DNA of 64,000 nucleotides from Bacillus timonensis (GTDB taxonomy: Bacteria; Bacillota; Bacilli; Bacillales; Bacillaceae_L), in NCBI GenBank assembly GCA_020171895.1, contig JAIVAN010000007.1:1-64000 (forward strand). The letters run 5' to 3'. The position numbers were made by a program, and so were the translations under genes. The notes beneath the pieces were generated by a model. That model was not told where the DNA came from, did not search any database, and was given only the letters and a program-made list of their open reading frames with translations. Below, one piece after another: positions 9,769-16,918 of the stretch. Positions within the stretch are counted from its first letter, which is position 1; each line of letters starts with the position of its first letter.

Positions 9769-11229
9769 TCACTTTACACTTCTTATTCTATCCTTAACCT
9801 CATTAATATTCCGCATTTTGTTATCCCAGCATTTCTGGCTCAGGTCGACTGGATATTCTTCAGGGTTCATTAGTCGCTTATATTCGTCCCAAAGCACGGA
9901 GAGGTTTTCTTTTGCATAATGCTGTATTTTCTCTATTGGTGGAAGATTATAGACAAGTTTTCCATCCTTAAAGATATCCATATGTAGCTCTTTTGCTTCA
10001 AAGTTTGTCACAAATTTGCTAATAAAAGTATGTACTGGGTGAAACATTTTTAGTTTTTCTTCTTGTGAAGGATTTTCATCCTCCATTGCGATGTAATCAC
10101 CTTCGGACTTTCCATTGGATTTATTGATGATTCTGTATACTCGCTTTAATCCAGGTGTTGTGACTTTTTCTGGATTCCCTGAAATTTTAATGCTATCTTC
10201 CATTTCACCGTTATCATTTTCAATTGACACAAGCTTATAAACAGCTCCAAGTGCTGGCTGATCAAACGCCGTAATTAGCTTTGTTCCAATTCCCCAGCTA
10301 TCCACCTTTGCTCCTTGTGCCTTTAAGTTCATAATTGTGTACTCATCGATATCATTAGAAGCGAATATTTTCGCATTTGTGAAACCCGCTGCATCCAACA
10401 TTTTCCTTGCTTCCTTTGACAAGTATGCAATGTCTCCACTATCAAGACGAATTCCCTTGAAATTAATTTTATTTCCTAATTCCTTTGCAACTTTTATTGC
10501 TGTAGGAACCCCAGATTTTAATGTATCGTACGTATCAACTAGGAATACACAATCTCTATGACTTTTTGCATACTTGTGAAACGCTTCATATTCATCTTTA
10601 TAGGCCTGTACCATTGAGTGGGCATGTGTGCCAGCGACGGGAATCCCAAACTTTTTACCGGCTCTTACATTACTTGTCCCATTAAACCCTCCGATATATG
10701 CTGCTCTCGTCCCCCAAATTGCGGCATCTAGTTCGTGTGCTCTTCTTGTGCCGAATTCTAAAACCGATTGGTTATCAACTAGTTGTTTGATTCTAGACGC
10801 TTTCGTCGCAATTAGTGTTTGATAATTAACAATGTTTAAAAGGGCTGTTTCAATAAGTTGTGCTTCTGCTAAAGGAGCCTCTACTCGAATGATTGGTTCA
10901 TTTCCAAAAACAAGCTCACCTTCAGGCATTGAACGAAGTGTTCCAGTAAAACGAATGTCTTTTAAATAGTTTAAAAAATCGTCTTCGTACCCTAATTCTT
11001 CTTTTAAATATGATAAATCATCATTAGAAAAAGAAAAATCACTCAAATACTGAATCATGCGTTCTAAACCAGCAAAAATGGCATAACCGTTTCCAAAAGG
11101 AAGTTTGCGGAAGTATAATTCAAAAACCGCTTTTCTTTTATGCATATTATCCTGCCAATAGGTTTGAGCCATATTAATCTGATAGAGATCTGTATGTAGT
11201 GTTAGTGTATCATCTTTATAGGCTGTCAT
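9769..11229 (-). CDS. pncB: Nicotinate phosphoribosyltransferase
   Basis: 486 residues, matching Gram-positive nicotinate phosphoribosyltransferases (B. subtilis YueK, about 490). It converts nicotinate and PRPP to nicotinate mononucleotide, the entry to NAD salvage. Family segments: LTLHTDLYQINMAQTYW at the N-terminus, LEFGTRRAHELDAA with the phosphate-contacting arginines, HSMVQAYKDE, and IRLDSGDIAYLSKEARK. I place the start at MTAYKDD because GAGGTG precedes it by 6 nt; a GTG three codons earlier lies inside that site. NadE, which acts two steps later, is just downstream. Confidence 0.94.
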   Translation of the reverse strand: MTAYKDDTLTLHTDLYQINMAQTYWQDNMHKRKAVFELYFRKLPFGNGYAIFAGLERMIQYLSDFSFSNDDLSYLKEELGYEDDFLNYLKDIRFTGTLRSMPEGELVFGNEPIIRVEAPLAEAQLIETALLNIVNYQTLIATKASRIKQLVDNQSVLEFGTRRAHELDAAIWGTRAAYIGGFNGTSNVRAGKKFGIPVAGTHAHSMVQAYKDEYEAFHKYAKSHRDCVFLVDTYDTLKSGVPTAIKVAKELGNKINFKGIRLDSGDIAYLSKEARKMLDAAGFTNAKIFASNDIDEYTIMNLKAQGAKVDSWGIGTKLITAFDQPALGAVYKLVSIENDNGEMEDSIKISGNPEKVTTPGLKRVYRIINKSNGKSEGDYIAMEDENPSQEEKLKMFHPVHTFISKFVTNFEAKELHMDIFKDGKLVYNLPPIEKIQHYAKENLSVLWDEYKRLMNPEEYPVDLSQKCWDNKMRNINEVKDRIRSVK

Positions 11230-11362
11230 TTTATTCACCTCATTTTATCAGTTAAAATTCAATTAAAGTAGTAAGCCTAAAATACCACATTTCTTCTATT
11301 ATATATAATTAACCATTTATATTGTGTTGAGTAAAAATTTTTGGGGGTATCATATAAAAAAC

Positions 11363-11600
11363 TTCTCGACAAATAGTTTACAATTAATTGGTAATCTTAC
11401 AAATAAAACGTCCATTACCTACATTTAAATTAATTTTTGGTTGATTAGTTAACAATTGTTACACTAATTTAATACAAAACAGGTCTAAAGAACCACGTTT
11501 AATCATTTTTTTATCGATTATTGGATTTTCTTTAATTTTATGACATCGACACACTTCAACACAATCCTGCTTACCTCTATACTATAATTCTAAATATAAT
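11363..11600 (+). promoter_or_regulatory. Upstream control region of sinI: Spo0A-box-like sites and -10 elements
   Basis: Two sites resemble the reversed Spo0A box TTCGACA with six of seven matches: CTCGACA (11365-11371, followed by AA) and ATCGACA (11545-11551). A perfect -10 TATAAT lies at 11583-11588 with no recognisable -35, and a second TATAAT at 11595-11600. In B. subtilis sinI is activated by Spo0A~P at a promoter with weak -35, so this arrangement would fit. The stretch 11230-11663 holds no gene. Site calls are by eye and moderate in confidence. Confidence 0.4.
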
Positions 11601-11663
11601 ACAAAAGTAATATATTTAGAAAGTAAGTGTCTCATACTTAAAGACTATTTTACTATATCTAAC

Positions 11664-11765
11664 TATCAGATAAAGGCAAACCTATTGAAAAATGGGGACG
11701 CAAAGTCACAGGTCTAAGGTTGATTGATTGATTTTCAATGATGATGGCTGGGCTGCCTGAAATAC
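11664..11765 (+). ncRNA. Cyclic di-GMP-I (GEMM-I) riboswitch upstream of sinI
   Basis: The sequence contains the GEMM-I landmarks in order: AAAGGCAAACC, a CCTATT-GAAA-AATGGG hairpin with the GAAA tetraloop, the nearly invariant GGGGACGCAAAG, CACAGGTCTAAGG, then a second arm closing in GGCTGGGCTGCCTGA. The outer helix can form from TATCAG with CTGAAATA. Downstream lies a small AAATACT/AGTATTT hairpin (11761-11779), then the sinI ribosome site GGGAGG. There is no clear terminator, so control may be translational or use the small hairpin; mechanism not determinable here. Confidence 0.9.
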
Positions 11766-11793
11766 TAAAAAAGTATTTTGGGAGGAATTATTA

Positions 11794-11922
11794 ATGTTAA
11801 TTAACGAAACTAGTGGTAAAAATGAACTATTAGATCAAGAATGGGTGGATTTAATTTTAGCTGCATTAGACATGGGAATTAGTGAGAATGATATTAAACA
11901 ATTCCTCCAAACTCAGAATTAA
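11794..11922 (+). CDS. sinI: SinI-type antirepressor of SinR
   Basis: A 42-residue protein whose central segment ELLDQEWVDLILAALDMG is very close to the SinR-binding helix of B. subtilis SinI (ELLDQEWVELILEAKE). SinI forms a heterodimer with SinR and releases SinR-repressed biofilm matrix genes. It has a strong GGGAGGAATTATTA ribosome site and is followed 104 bp later by sinR, as in B. subtilis. The gene sits 28 nt after a c-di-GMP-I aptamer, which I infer controls its expression. Its tail after the helix pair is shorter than in B. subtilis. Confidence 0.93.
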   Translation: MLINETSGKNELLDQEWVDLILAALDMGISENDIKQFLQTQN

Positions 11923-12026
11923 AAGAATTATTGCCACTTTAACAAACATTCCTTTTCTTCGTTCTTATTATAGTACAACTCCTTCGTTATATGTTATAAT
12001 ATCAAGGAAGGAAGGTGGCATATAAT

Positions 12027-12353
12027 ATGATTGGTCAACGTATAAAACAATATCGCTTACAAAAACAACTTTCTCTGTCTGAATTAGCTGAAAGGGCTGG
12101 AGTCGCAAAGTCATATTTAAGCTCTATCGAACGCAATCTCCAATCAAATCCTTCCGTTCAGTTTCTAGAAAAAGTTTCAAGCGTGTTAGGTGTTTCCGTT
12201 AATACTTTATTACATGATGAAGCAGAAACTACTTCAAGCGAACTTGATTCTGAATGGGCGAAGTTAGTTCGTGAAGCTATGAGTTCTGGCATCTCAAAAG
12301 AAGAATTCAAACAATTTTTGGAGTTTAATAAGTGGAAGATGGAAAATAAATAA
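12027..12353 (+). CDS. sinR: HTH-type transcriptional regulator SinR
   Basis: 108 residues. The N-terminal Xre-type helix-turn-helix (MIGQRIKQYR..LSLSELAERAGVAKSYLSSIERN) is almost identical to B. subtilis SinR, and the C-terminal helix pair LDSEWAKLVREAMSSGISKEEFKQFL is the dimer and SinI-binding domain, visibly homologous to SinI itself. SinR represses matrix and, in B. subtilis, eps and tapA operons. The start at ATG 12027 is chosen by homology; a GTG four codons earlier lies in the GGAAGGAAGGTGG site. A terminator follows. Its classical target tapA-sipW-tasA is absent from the syntenic position. Confidence 0.96.
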   Translation: MIGQRIKQYRLQKQLSLSELAERAGVAKSYLSSIERNLQSNPSVQFLEKVSSVLGVSVNTLLHDEAETTSSELDSEWAKLVREAMSSGISKEEFKQFLEFNKWKMENK

Positions 12354-12355
12354 GA

Positions 12356-12398
12356 AAAGCGTTTTGATTGCTGGTTATAGCATCAAAACGCTTTTTTG
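12356..12398 (+). terminator. Terminator of sinR
   Basis: AAAGCGTTTTGAT pairs with ATCAAAACGCTTT over a 12-nt loop and is followed by a T tract. It lies directly after the sinR stop codon. Confidence 0.92.
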
Positions 12399-12425
12399 TT
12401 TAATAAATAAGAGAAAGGAAATTAG

Positions 12426-12644
12426 TCAGACGAGTTTGTTTATTGAAGAGTTTTTCATAGTGGTTAATGAAGTAGATTGCTTATATTTCGTAAAATTTAT
12501 TAAACTAACAACATTGGTTGGCGACTCTGCAGTACGTGCTTTACTATTTGTTATATCAAAATCACAGACAGGACAGATCCAAGTACCAGAATTACAGCTA
12601 CTAAAAGAAGGTTGATGACATTGTGTACAGATTTTTTTATACAT
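12426..12644 (-). CDS. Small zinc-ribbon protein, unknown function
   Basis: 72 residues with two Cys pairs, C6-T-Q-C9 and C24-P-V-C27, forming a probable zinc ribbon at the N-terminus; the rest is polar, Ser/Thr-rich and without motifs. AAAGGAGAGATTTGA in front of the ATG supports translation. It is convergent to sinR and occupies the place where B. subtilis has tasA. I do not recognise the family. A competing open frame on the opposite strand starts inside the sinR terminator without a ribosome site and was discarded. Confidence 0.65.
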   Translation of the reverse strand: MYKKICTQCHQPSFSSCNSGTWICPVCDFDITNSKARTAESPTNVVSLINFTKYKQSTSLTTMKNSSINKLV

Positions 12645-12680
12645 TCAAATCTCTCCTTTTCTTTTATTAAATATATGTAA

Positions 12681-12977
12681 CTATACGATTAACCATAACC
12701 AATACATATGAAATGAACAGACGATTGAATAAAGGATTGTTGAAATCAAAGTTATACCTTTAATAACCCTTCCATTGGGAACTCTGTCCATATAAATAAA
12801 TACATATAGAAATAAAGATAAAAAAACCTTAACCGTTATAAAGAAGATTGGGTCACTTTGATAGAGATATAACATCATTGGATTTCTTTCATCTATTAGG
12901 GAGAACTGCAAACCAATGAAAGTAAGAAGTCCATCAAGAATATTTAAAATTGCTAAATAATGAAAAAGTAGCTTCAT
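12681..12977 (-). CDS. DUF5658-like small membrane protein
   Basis: 98 residues with three or four hydrophobic segments (about 5-25, 45-62, 72-95). The pattern LNILDGLLTFIGL near the N-terminus followed by NPMMLYLYQSDP is characteristic of the DUF5658 family of small integral membrane proteins. The ribosome site AAAGGTGGTCATTT is good. Function unknown. It lies in the same direction as the zinc-ribbon gene, 36 bp upstream of it, so the two may be cotranscribed. Confidence 0.65.
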   Translation of the reverse strand: MKLLFHYLAILNILDGLLTFIGLQFSLIDERNPMMLYLYQSDPIFFITVKVFLSLFLYVFIYMDRVPNGRVIKGITLISTILYSIVCSFHMYWLWLIV

Positions 12978-13529
12978 AAATGACCACCTTTATCAAATTA
13001 CAAAACAAAATATTCATTATTAAGAACAGTTTGTTAAAAATTTAACCTTGACCTCCATTATGGGCAAAATCAAGGCTCTTTAACGTTTTACATCTTAAAA
13101 AAACAACTTAATCTTAAATCCATTTCAATAGTTCATCCAATCCCTTTATTAAATAAGATCTCTCTAGATCCGCTTTTATCTTTCTTATTATCAAATGCTT
13201 CTCCTCGTTCTTAAAAAAGAACTATTAAGAGAAGTATATGTTATTTTTATTACTTTGAAAATCTTCAAAAAAAGCTATATATTCTTAATAAAGAACATTT
13301 TTCTTCCATTTACTACCGTTCTCTCTTTTTTCCTTACTTATTCAACACTTTATAATGAACTGAATGTTTTATATAATGAACAAAACAACTCAGTTATTCC
13401 AACAAAAACATTTTTAATAATTAGTTTCACTAGATGAATACTTGATAGTTCATTTGTGAACTTTGAATTAACGAGGAGGAATAATACAGTTGAATGTTAC
13501 AATTTTAAAGAATGACAAAGGAAAATCTA
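12978..13529. other. Intergenic stretch with no supported gene; strong ribosome site before a short TTG frame
   Basis: AT-rich DNA. An 80-codon frame (13195-13437) has no ribosome site and biased hydrophobic composition and is not accepted. Near the end a consensus ribosome site ACGAGGAGGAATAATACAG stands before TTG 13490, which opens an 18-codon frame (MNVTILKNDKGKSNDTIH, stop) overlapping the sortase start in another frame. This could be a leader peptide or the remnant of a lost upstream gene. Confidence 0.4.
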
Positions 13530-14111
13530 ATGATACGATACATTAAACTGTCCTTCCTAGTATGCACTGTCTTGATTATATTGCTTGGTTATAAACAATT
13601 AATTATTGATTCCTCTGAAAAAATTAGTTTATCTGTTGCTTATAAGGTGTTAAAGGAAAATAAAATCGATAACTTTCAGGATTTTGAACCGAAAATGGGA
13701 GAAGTAGTAGGTATATTGTCTGTTCCAAAGTTAAATATAGAAATACCTATTGTTGAAGGACAAGTGAATAGGAATGTAAGAATAGGGATTGTTCACCATC
13801 AAGAATCGGGCTATCCAAATGAAAAGAGAATGATTCAGCTCTCTAGTACTAGAGATTCAGTTTTTATGAATTTTTTTGATTTAAGGATAGGGGATAAATT
13901 TATTTTAAACCTTCCTTATGGTTCATTTACATATGAAATTATTACTAACGATATTCAAAATAGACAGGAAATAAACAATATTGCAGAATTTGTTGATGCT
14001 GAATCAATTATAATTACTATACCTTTTCCTCTTTCAAAAGCCGGACAAACTAAACAACAACTTATTGTTTCAGCAAGGCCTGTGGTAGAAATAGAAAGAA
14101 GCGACCGTTAA
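13530..14111 (+). CDS. Sortase-fold protein lacking the catalytic triad (class D-like pseudosortase)
   Basis: 193 residues from the ATG after AAAGGAAAATCTA. An N-terminal membrane anchor (about 5-24) is followed by a sortase domain recognisable from VGILSVPKLNIEIPIVEG, RDSVFMNFFDLRIGDKF, the YGSFTYEI strand and QLIVSARPV. The three catalytic positions of class D sortases are all replaced: the GHRD histidine by Thr107 (SSTRD), the TCYPF cysteine by Pro165 (TIPFPL) and the late RYIV arginine by Gln177. The domain contains no Cys at all. It should not catalyse transpeptidation; a structural or binding role is inferred. A start at 13512 is possible but has no ribosome site. Confidence 0.8.
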   Translation: MIRYIKLSFLVCTVLIILLGYKQLIIDSSEKISLSVAYKVLKENKIDNFQDFEPKMGEVVGILSVPKLNIEIPIVEGQVNRNVRIGIVHHQESGYPNEKRMIQLSSTRDSVFMNFFDLRIGDKFILNLPYGSFTYEIITNDIQNRQEINNIAEFVDAESIIITIPFPLSKAGQTKQQLIVSARPVVEIERSDR

Positions 14112-14130
14112 TTAAATGGTCACTTCTTTT
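14097..14130 (+). terminator. Terminator of the pseudosortase gene
   Basis: AGAAGCGACC pairs with GGTCACTTCT (one mismatch) across an AT-rich loop and is followed by TTTT. It overlaps the last codons of the gene. Confidence 0.8.
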
Positions 14131-14165
14131 AAAGTTTACACTCTCAATGCTTATTAACTATTTGT

Positions 14166-14489
14166 CTACCTTTTATTTACCTTCTTATCCAACATCACCA
14201 AGACTCCTGATGCGAGGTAAAGCACAACAGTCAATCCGAACCACTTATAAACTCCAGGCGTCAAACTAAAATAATAGCTATGAAAAAGCGTCCAGATCAA
14301 GGCAATGAGGATCACTGGACCTTTGTTTTTCACTGACCCATAGATAACAAGAATAGCTGGTAAAATAATAAAGATACACATAATAAACGTTGTATCGAGT
14401 GCAAATCCTGGCGTCGTCAGATAAAGCGCAGATAAAAACACACTACCTATAGCACCCGCAAGCCCGATTATTCTTCCTACTATACTCAA
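14166..14489 (-). CDS. Small membrane protein, unknown family
   Basis: 107 residues with about four hydrophobic segments (6-26, 34-52, 58-72, 80-98) and a short basic C-terminus KKVNKR, so probably an integral membrane protein. Translation starts at TTG 14489, preceded by GGAGGG at 8 nt. I do not recognise the family. It is convergent with the pseudosortase and divergent from yqzG, standing alone as a single-gene unit in the region that replaces tapA-sipW-tasA. Confidence 0.6.
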   Translation of the reverse strand: MSIVGRIIGLAGAIGSVFLSALYLTTPGFALDTTFIMCIFIILPAILVIYGSVKNKGPVILIALIWTLFHSYYFSLTPGVYKWFGLTVVLYLASGVLVMLDKKVNKR

Positions 14490-14641
14490 GATATTTTCCC
14501 TCCAAAACTTTATATAGAAAACACGTAATTTCCTTCAAAACTCTATTCAACACTTTACCATAATTATCTAAATATTTGATAAAACTGTATAAACTTTTCA
14601 AAGATGTTTATCCTAAGTATTAAAAAGGTGAGTGGGTATGA

Positions 14642-14962
14642 TTGAAAAAGCTAATAATCACTATACTTTTATTTCACGTCATGATTCCTATAGCCATAGA
14701 AAAACATGTAAGCTATGCAGAGAATCCTGATAATAATTGGAAAGAACTGGCCATCACTGAAACAAAGAAACGGTATCCTTTAGGACAAATTTTACATATT
14801 CAGCAGGTATGGAAAATTAATAAAGATGAAGATACGTCTGTCGAGCGTTTCAAATTAAAGGTGAGAAATGGACATAATGTTTTCGGTGTATTTGTAACTA
14901 TTACGTATGATCAACACACGAATGAAGTACGGAATATCCTCATTATGGAAGCATTGTATTAA
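14642..14962 (+). CDS. yqzG: DUF3889 secreted protein (YqzG)
   Basis: 106 residues. The N-terminal KKLIITILLFHVMIPIAI is a signal peptide or anchor with probable cleavage near SYAEN. The mature part contains ITETKKRYPLGQILHIQQVW and FGVFVTITYD, typical of the DUF3889 family to which B. subtilis YqzG belongs, and its position between the sin and comG loci agrees. The start is TTG 14642 after AAAAGGTGAG; an ATG four bases earlier is out of frame. Function unknown. A strong terminator follows directly. Confidence 0.8.
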   Translation: MKKLIITILLFHVMIPIAIEKHVSYAENPDNNWKELAITETKKRYPLGQILHIQQVWKINKDEDTSVERFKLKVRNGHNVFGVFVTITYDQHTNEVRNILIMEALY

Positions 14963-14995
14963 AAACTGATTGCAGCAGATGCAATCAGTTTTTTC
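14961..14995 (+). terminator. Bidirectional terminator between yqzG and the CcdA-like gene
   Basis: AAAACTGATTGCA pairs with TGCAATCAGTTTT over a 5-nt loop with T tracts on both strands, serving the two convergent genes. Confidence 0.93.
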
Positions 14996-14998
14996 TTA

Positions 14999-15721
14999 TC
15001 ACCAATATGTCAAAGTATCGAACAGTCCAATGATTAGGAGAATCATACCTGATACCTTTTGAATAATCGCTCCCATTTTTCTACCTTTCTTCATAAGAGC
15101 ACCACTAAACCCTAAATACCAAATGATAAGCAAGGTTATTAATAGCGGTACCGTCGTACCAATTGCAAATATTGTAGGGAATAAGAAACCAAAAGAATTT
15201 GAAAGTGCAACAGGCATTAATGTAATAAAGAATATGACAAACATCGTTGGGCAAAAAGCTAAAGAAAAACTTAGTCCCATTAAAAAACTGGCAAAATAGT
15301 TGTTGTTTGATACAAAACTTTTCAAAATGGGTTGATTCCACTTTATCTTAATCAATCCTATCATAAATAATCCTATCAAGATAAAGAGTGGACCTATTCC
15401 TTTTCTGATAATAGGAAATACAAGTGTTAACTGTCCTCTAAGTTCAGTACCAAAAATCCAAACTACTAATCCTACAATAGAAAAAGCAATTATTTTTCCT
15501 AATGTAAACAGAAAAGCTTCACTCCAAGGGATACCCTTTTGAAAAGATTGATTACCATAGATCGTAATCGCCCCAATATTACCAGTAAATTGACAAGGAG
15601 CTGAAGCACCAACAATTCCTAAAAGGAAAGCAAATAATATGGGAATACCGTTACTACTATGGGCAAGGTTTAGAAAGGGTTCACTAAAAAACTGGCTAAT
15701 TGTATTTATAATAATATTCAC
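14999..15721 (-). CDS. CcdA/DsbD-type membrane thiol-redox transporter
   Basis: 240 residues with about six transmembrane helices. Two conserved cysteines fit the electron-transferring membrane core of CcdA/DsbD proteins: SAPCQF in the first helix region and AFCPTMF near the fourth. Such proteins carry electrons across the membrane to extracytoplasmic thioredoxin-like proteins; some relatives act in cytochrome c or metal-resistance systems. It begins 18 bp after the lipoprotein gene upstream, so the two form one unit. No thioredoxin-like partner is visible nearby. The family is reasonably clear; the partner and role are not. Confidence 0.75.
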   Translation of the reverse strand: MNIIINTISQFFSEPFLNLAHSSNGIPILFAFLLGIVGASAPCQFTGNIGAITIYGNQSFQKGIPWSEAFLFTLGKIIAFSIVGLVVWIFGTELRGQLTLVFPIIRKGIGPLFILIGLFMIGLIKIKWNQPILKSFVSNNNYFASFLMGLSFSLAFCPTMFVIFFITLMPVALSNSFGFLFPTIFAIGTTVPLLITLLIIWYLGFSGALMKKGRKMGAIIQKVSGMILLIIGLFDTLTYW

Positions 15722-15739
15722 CCTTTCTAAGTGCTTTGG

Positions 15740-16768
15740 TTATTTCTTGATATTTCCACTATCAACAAGTTGAGTCCATGATTGGCCATTATTTACAGTT
15801 AGATAAATATCTGCATTTTGAGTTGTAATGACAATTTCATTTGAATCAAGTGGATTAACCGCAACATACATAATCGAATTTTTTTCGTTCAATGCTGGAA
15901 CTTCAATCATTTCCTTGTCGTTTGTGTCAATATCTTGTAATACGATAAACACTTTATCATCTTTTACAATAGAGTAATATAATTTGTCTTTCATAATTGT
16001 AAGCGCAGTTGTGAATACATTCTCTGTGACTAGCTTGAATGTATCGCCAAAGTCAGTTGAGACATATACTCCCGATTCTGTACTAAATCCAACGTAATTA
16101 GAACTTGTTGGATGTGCTGCAATCATACTTACACCTGCATTTGGTAAGCCTGAAAGCTTCGATTGTGTCCACGTTTTGGCGTCATCTTCACTATAAAATA
16201 GTCCTTGTCCAAGTTTTGAGTTTGGATGTTGATTGACCACATAGATGGTTTGATTTTCATATCCTACTGCTAAATAATGAAAATCAGATTCTTTATAAAA
16301 CGCTAATTTTTCAAGCGTTTTTCCATGATCAACACTCTTAACCACTCCTAGAGGATTTTCGTATTCTGACCCTTCACCAGGATGGCCGCTGCTATAAAAG
16401 CCTTCATCAACGGCTTGGAAACCCATATAATCATTCTTTTCATCCACCGTTGTATACCAAACACCTTCCTCGTAAACATGTAAGCCATCATGTGTAGCTA
16501 CAAAGATTGCATTTTGATTACCTGCGTAACCTAAACCATGAATATGATGAATATTGCCTGTTTTTATCGCTTCGTAAAAAGTATCATCCTTTATAGACTT
16601 TTTAATTTGCTTTGGACTTTCTTCTTGTTTATTGTCTTCTTTTTTCTCTTCTACTTGCTCTCCTTGCTGCTCAGTTGGCTTTTCAACACTTTCTTTAATT
16701 TCTTCGTTAGTAGAACAAGCTTGAAGGATTACTAAAGCTAACGCGAGCAACAAAATTTTAAATTTCAT
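15740..16768 (-). CDS. Lipoprotein with BNR/sialidase-like beta-propeller repeats
   Basis: 342 residues. A lipoprotein signal ends in the lipobox VILQACSTN, followed by a Glu/Lys-rich linker (about 25-60) and a propeller-like domain. BNR-type Asp-box repeats are readable: SVDHGKTLEKL, SEDDAKTWTQ, STDFGDTFKL and TVNNGQSWTQ. Related proteins are often labelled glycosyl hydrolases, but no catalytic residues can be assigned, so I call it a propeller lipoprotein. It is translated with the CcdA-like gene and lies between that and the cad operon in the same direction, after a terminator. Function unknown. Confidence 0.75.
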   Translation of the reverse strand: MKFKILLLALALVILQACSTNEEIKESVEKPTEQQGEQVEEKKEDNKQEESPKQIKKSIKDDTFYEAIKTGNIHHIHGLGYAGNQNAIFVATHDGLHVYEEGVWYTTVDEKNDYMGFQAVDEGFYSSGHPGEGSEYENPLGVVKSVDHGKTLEKLAFYKESDFHYLAVGYENQTIYVVNQHPNSKLGQGLFYSEDDAKTWTQSKLSGLPNAGVSMIAAHPTSSNYVGFSTESGVYVSTDFGDTFKLVTENVFTTALTIMKDKLYYSIVKDDKVFIVLQDIDTNDKEMIEVPALNEKNSIMYVAVNPLDSNEIVITTQNADIYLTVNNGQSWTQLVDSGNIKK

Positions 16769-16883
16769 ATATAATTACTCCTTAACTACTTTTGAATTTT
16801 ATGTCTAACTACAGAATTATAACTGATTAACCAACAGAAAACGAGGATAGAGGATTCATTTTCACAATTATTTCAAAATTAAT

Positions 16884-16914
16884 AAAGAAACGTTAGGAGT
16901 CACTCCTCCTAACG
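16884..16914 (-). terminator. Terminator of the cad operon
   Basis: On the minus strand CGTTAGGAG pairs with CTCCTAACG (6-nt loop), followed by TTTCTTT, 5 bp after the cadA stop. Confidence 0.88.
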
Positions 16915-16918
16915 CTCT

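Noticed and set aside
12364-12615. Open frame on the plus strand opposite the zinc-ribbon gene
   Set aside because: It begins inside the sinR terminator without a ribosome site; the minus-strand frame has both a good site and paired Cys.
13195-13437. 80-codon open frame upstream of the pseudosortase
   Set aside because: No ribosome site in front of the start, composition of a random AT-rich frame (Leu/Phe/Ile/Lys), no recognisable motif, and stop just before the real ribosome site region.
16538-16735. Plus-strand frame rich in Phe/Leu opposite the lipoprotein gene
   Set aside because: It is the antisense of the Glu/Lys-rich linker and signal region; no ribosome site.
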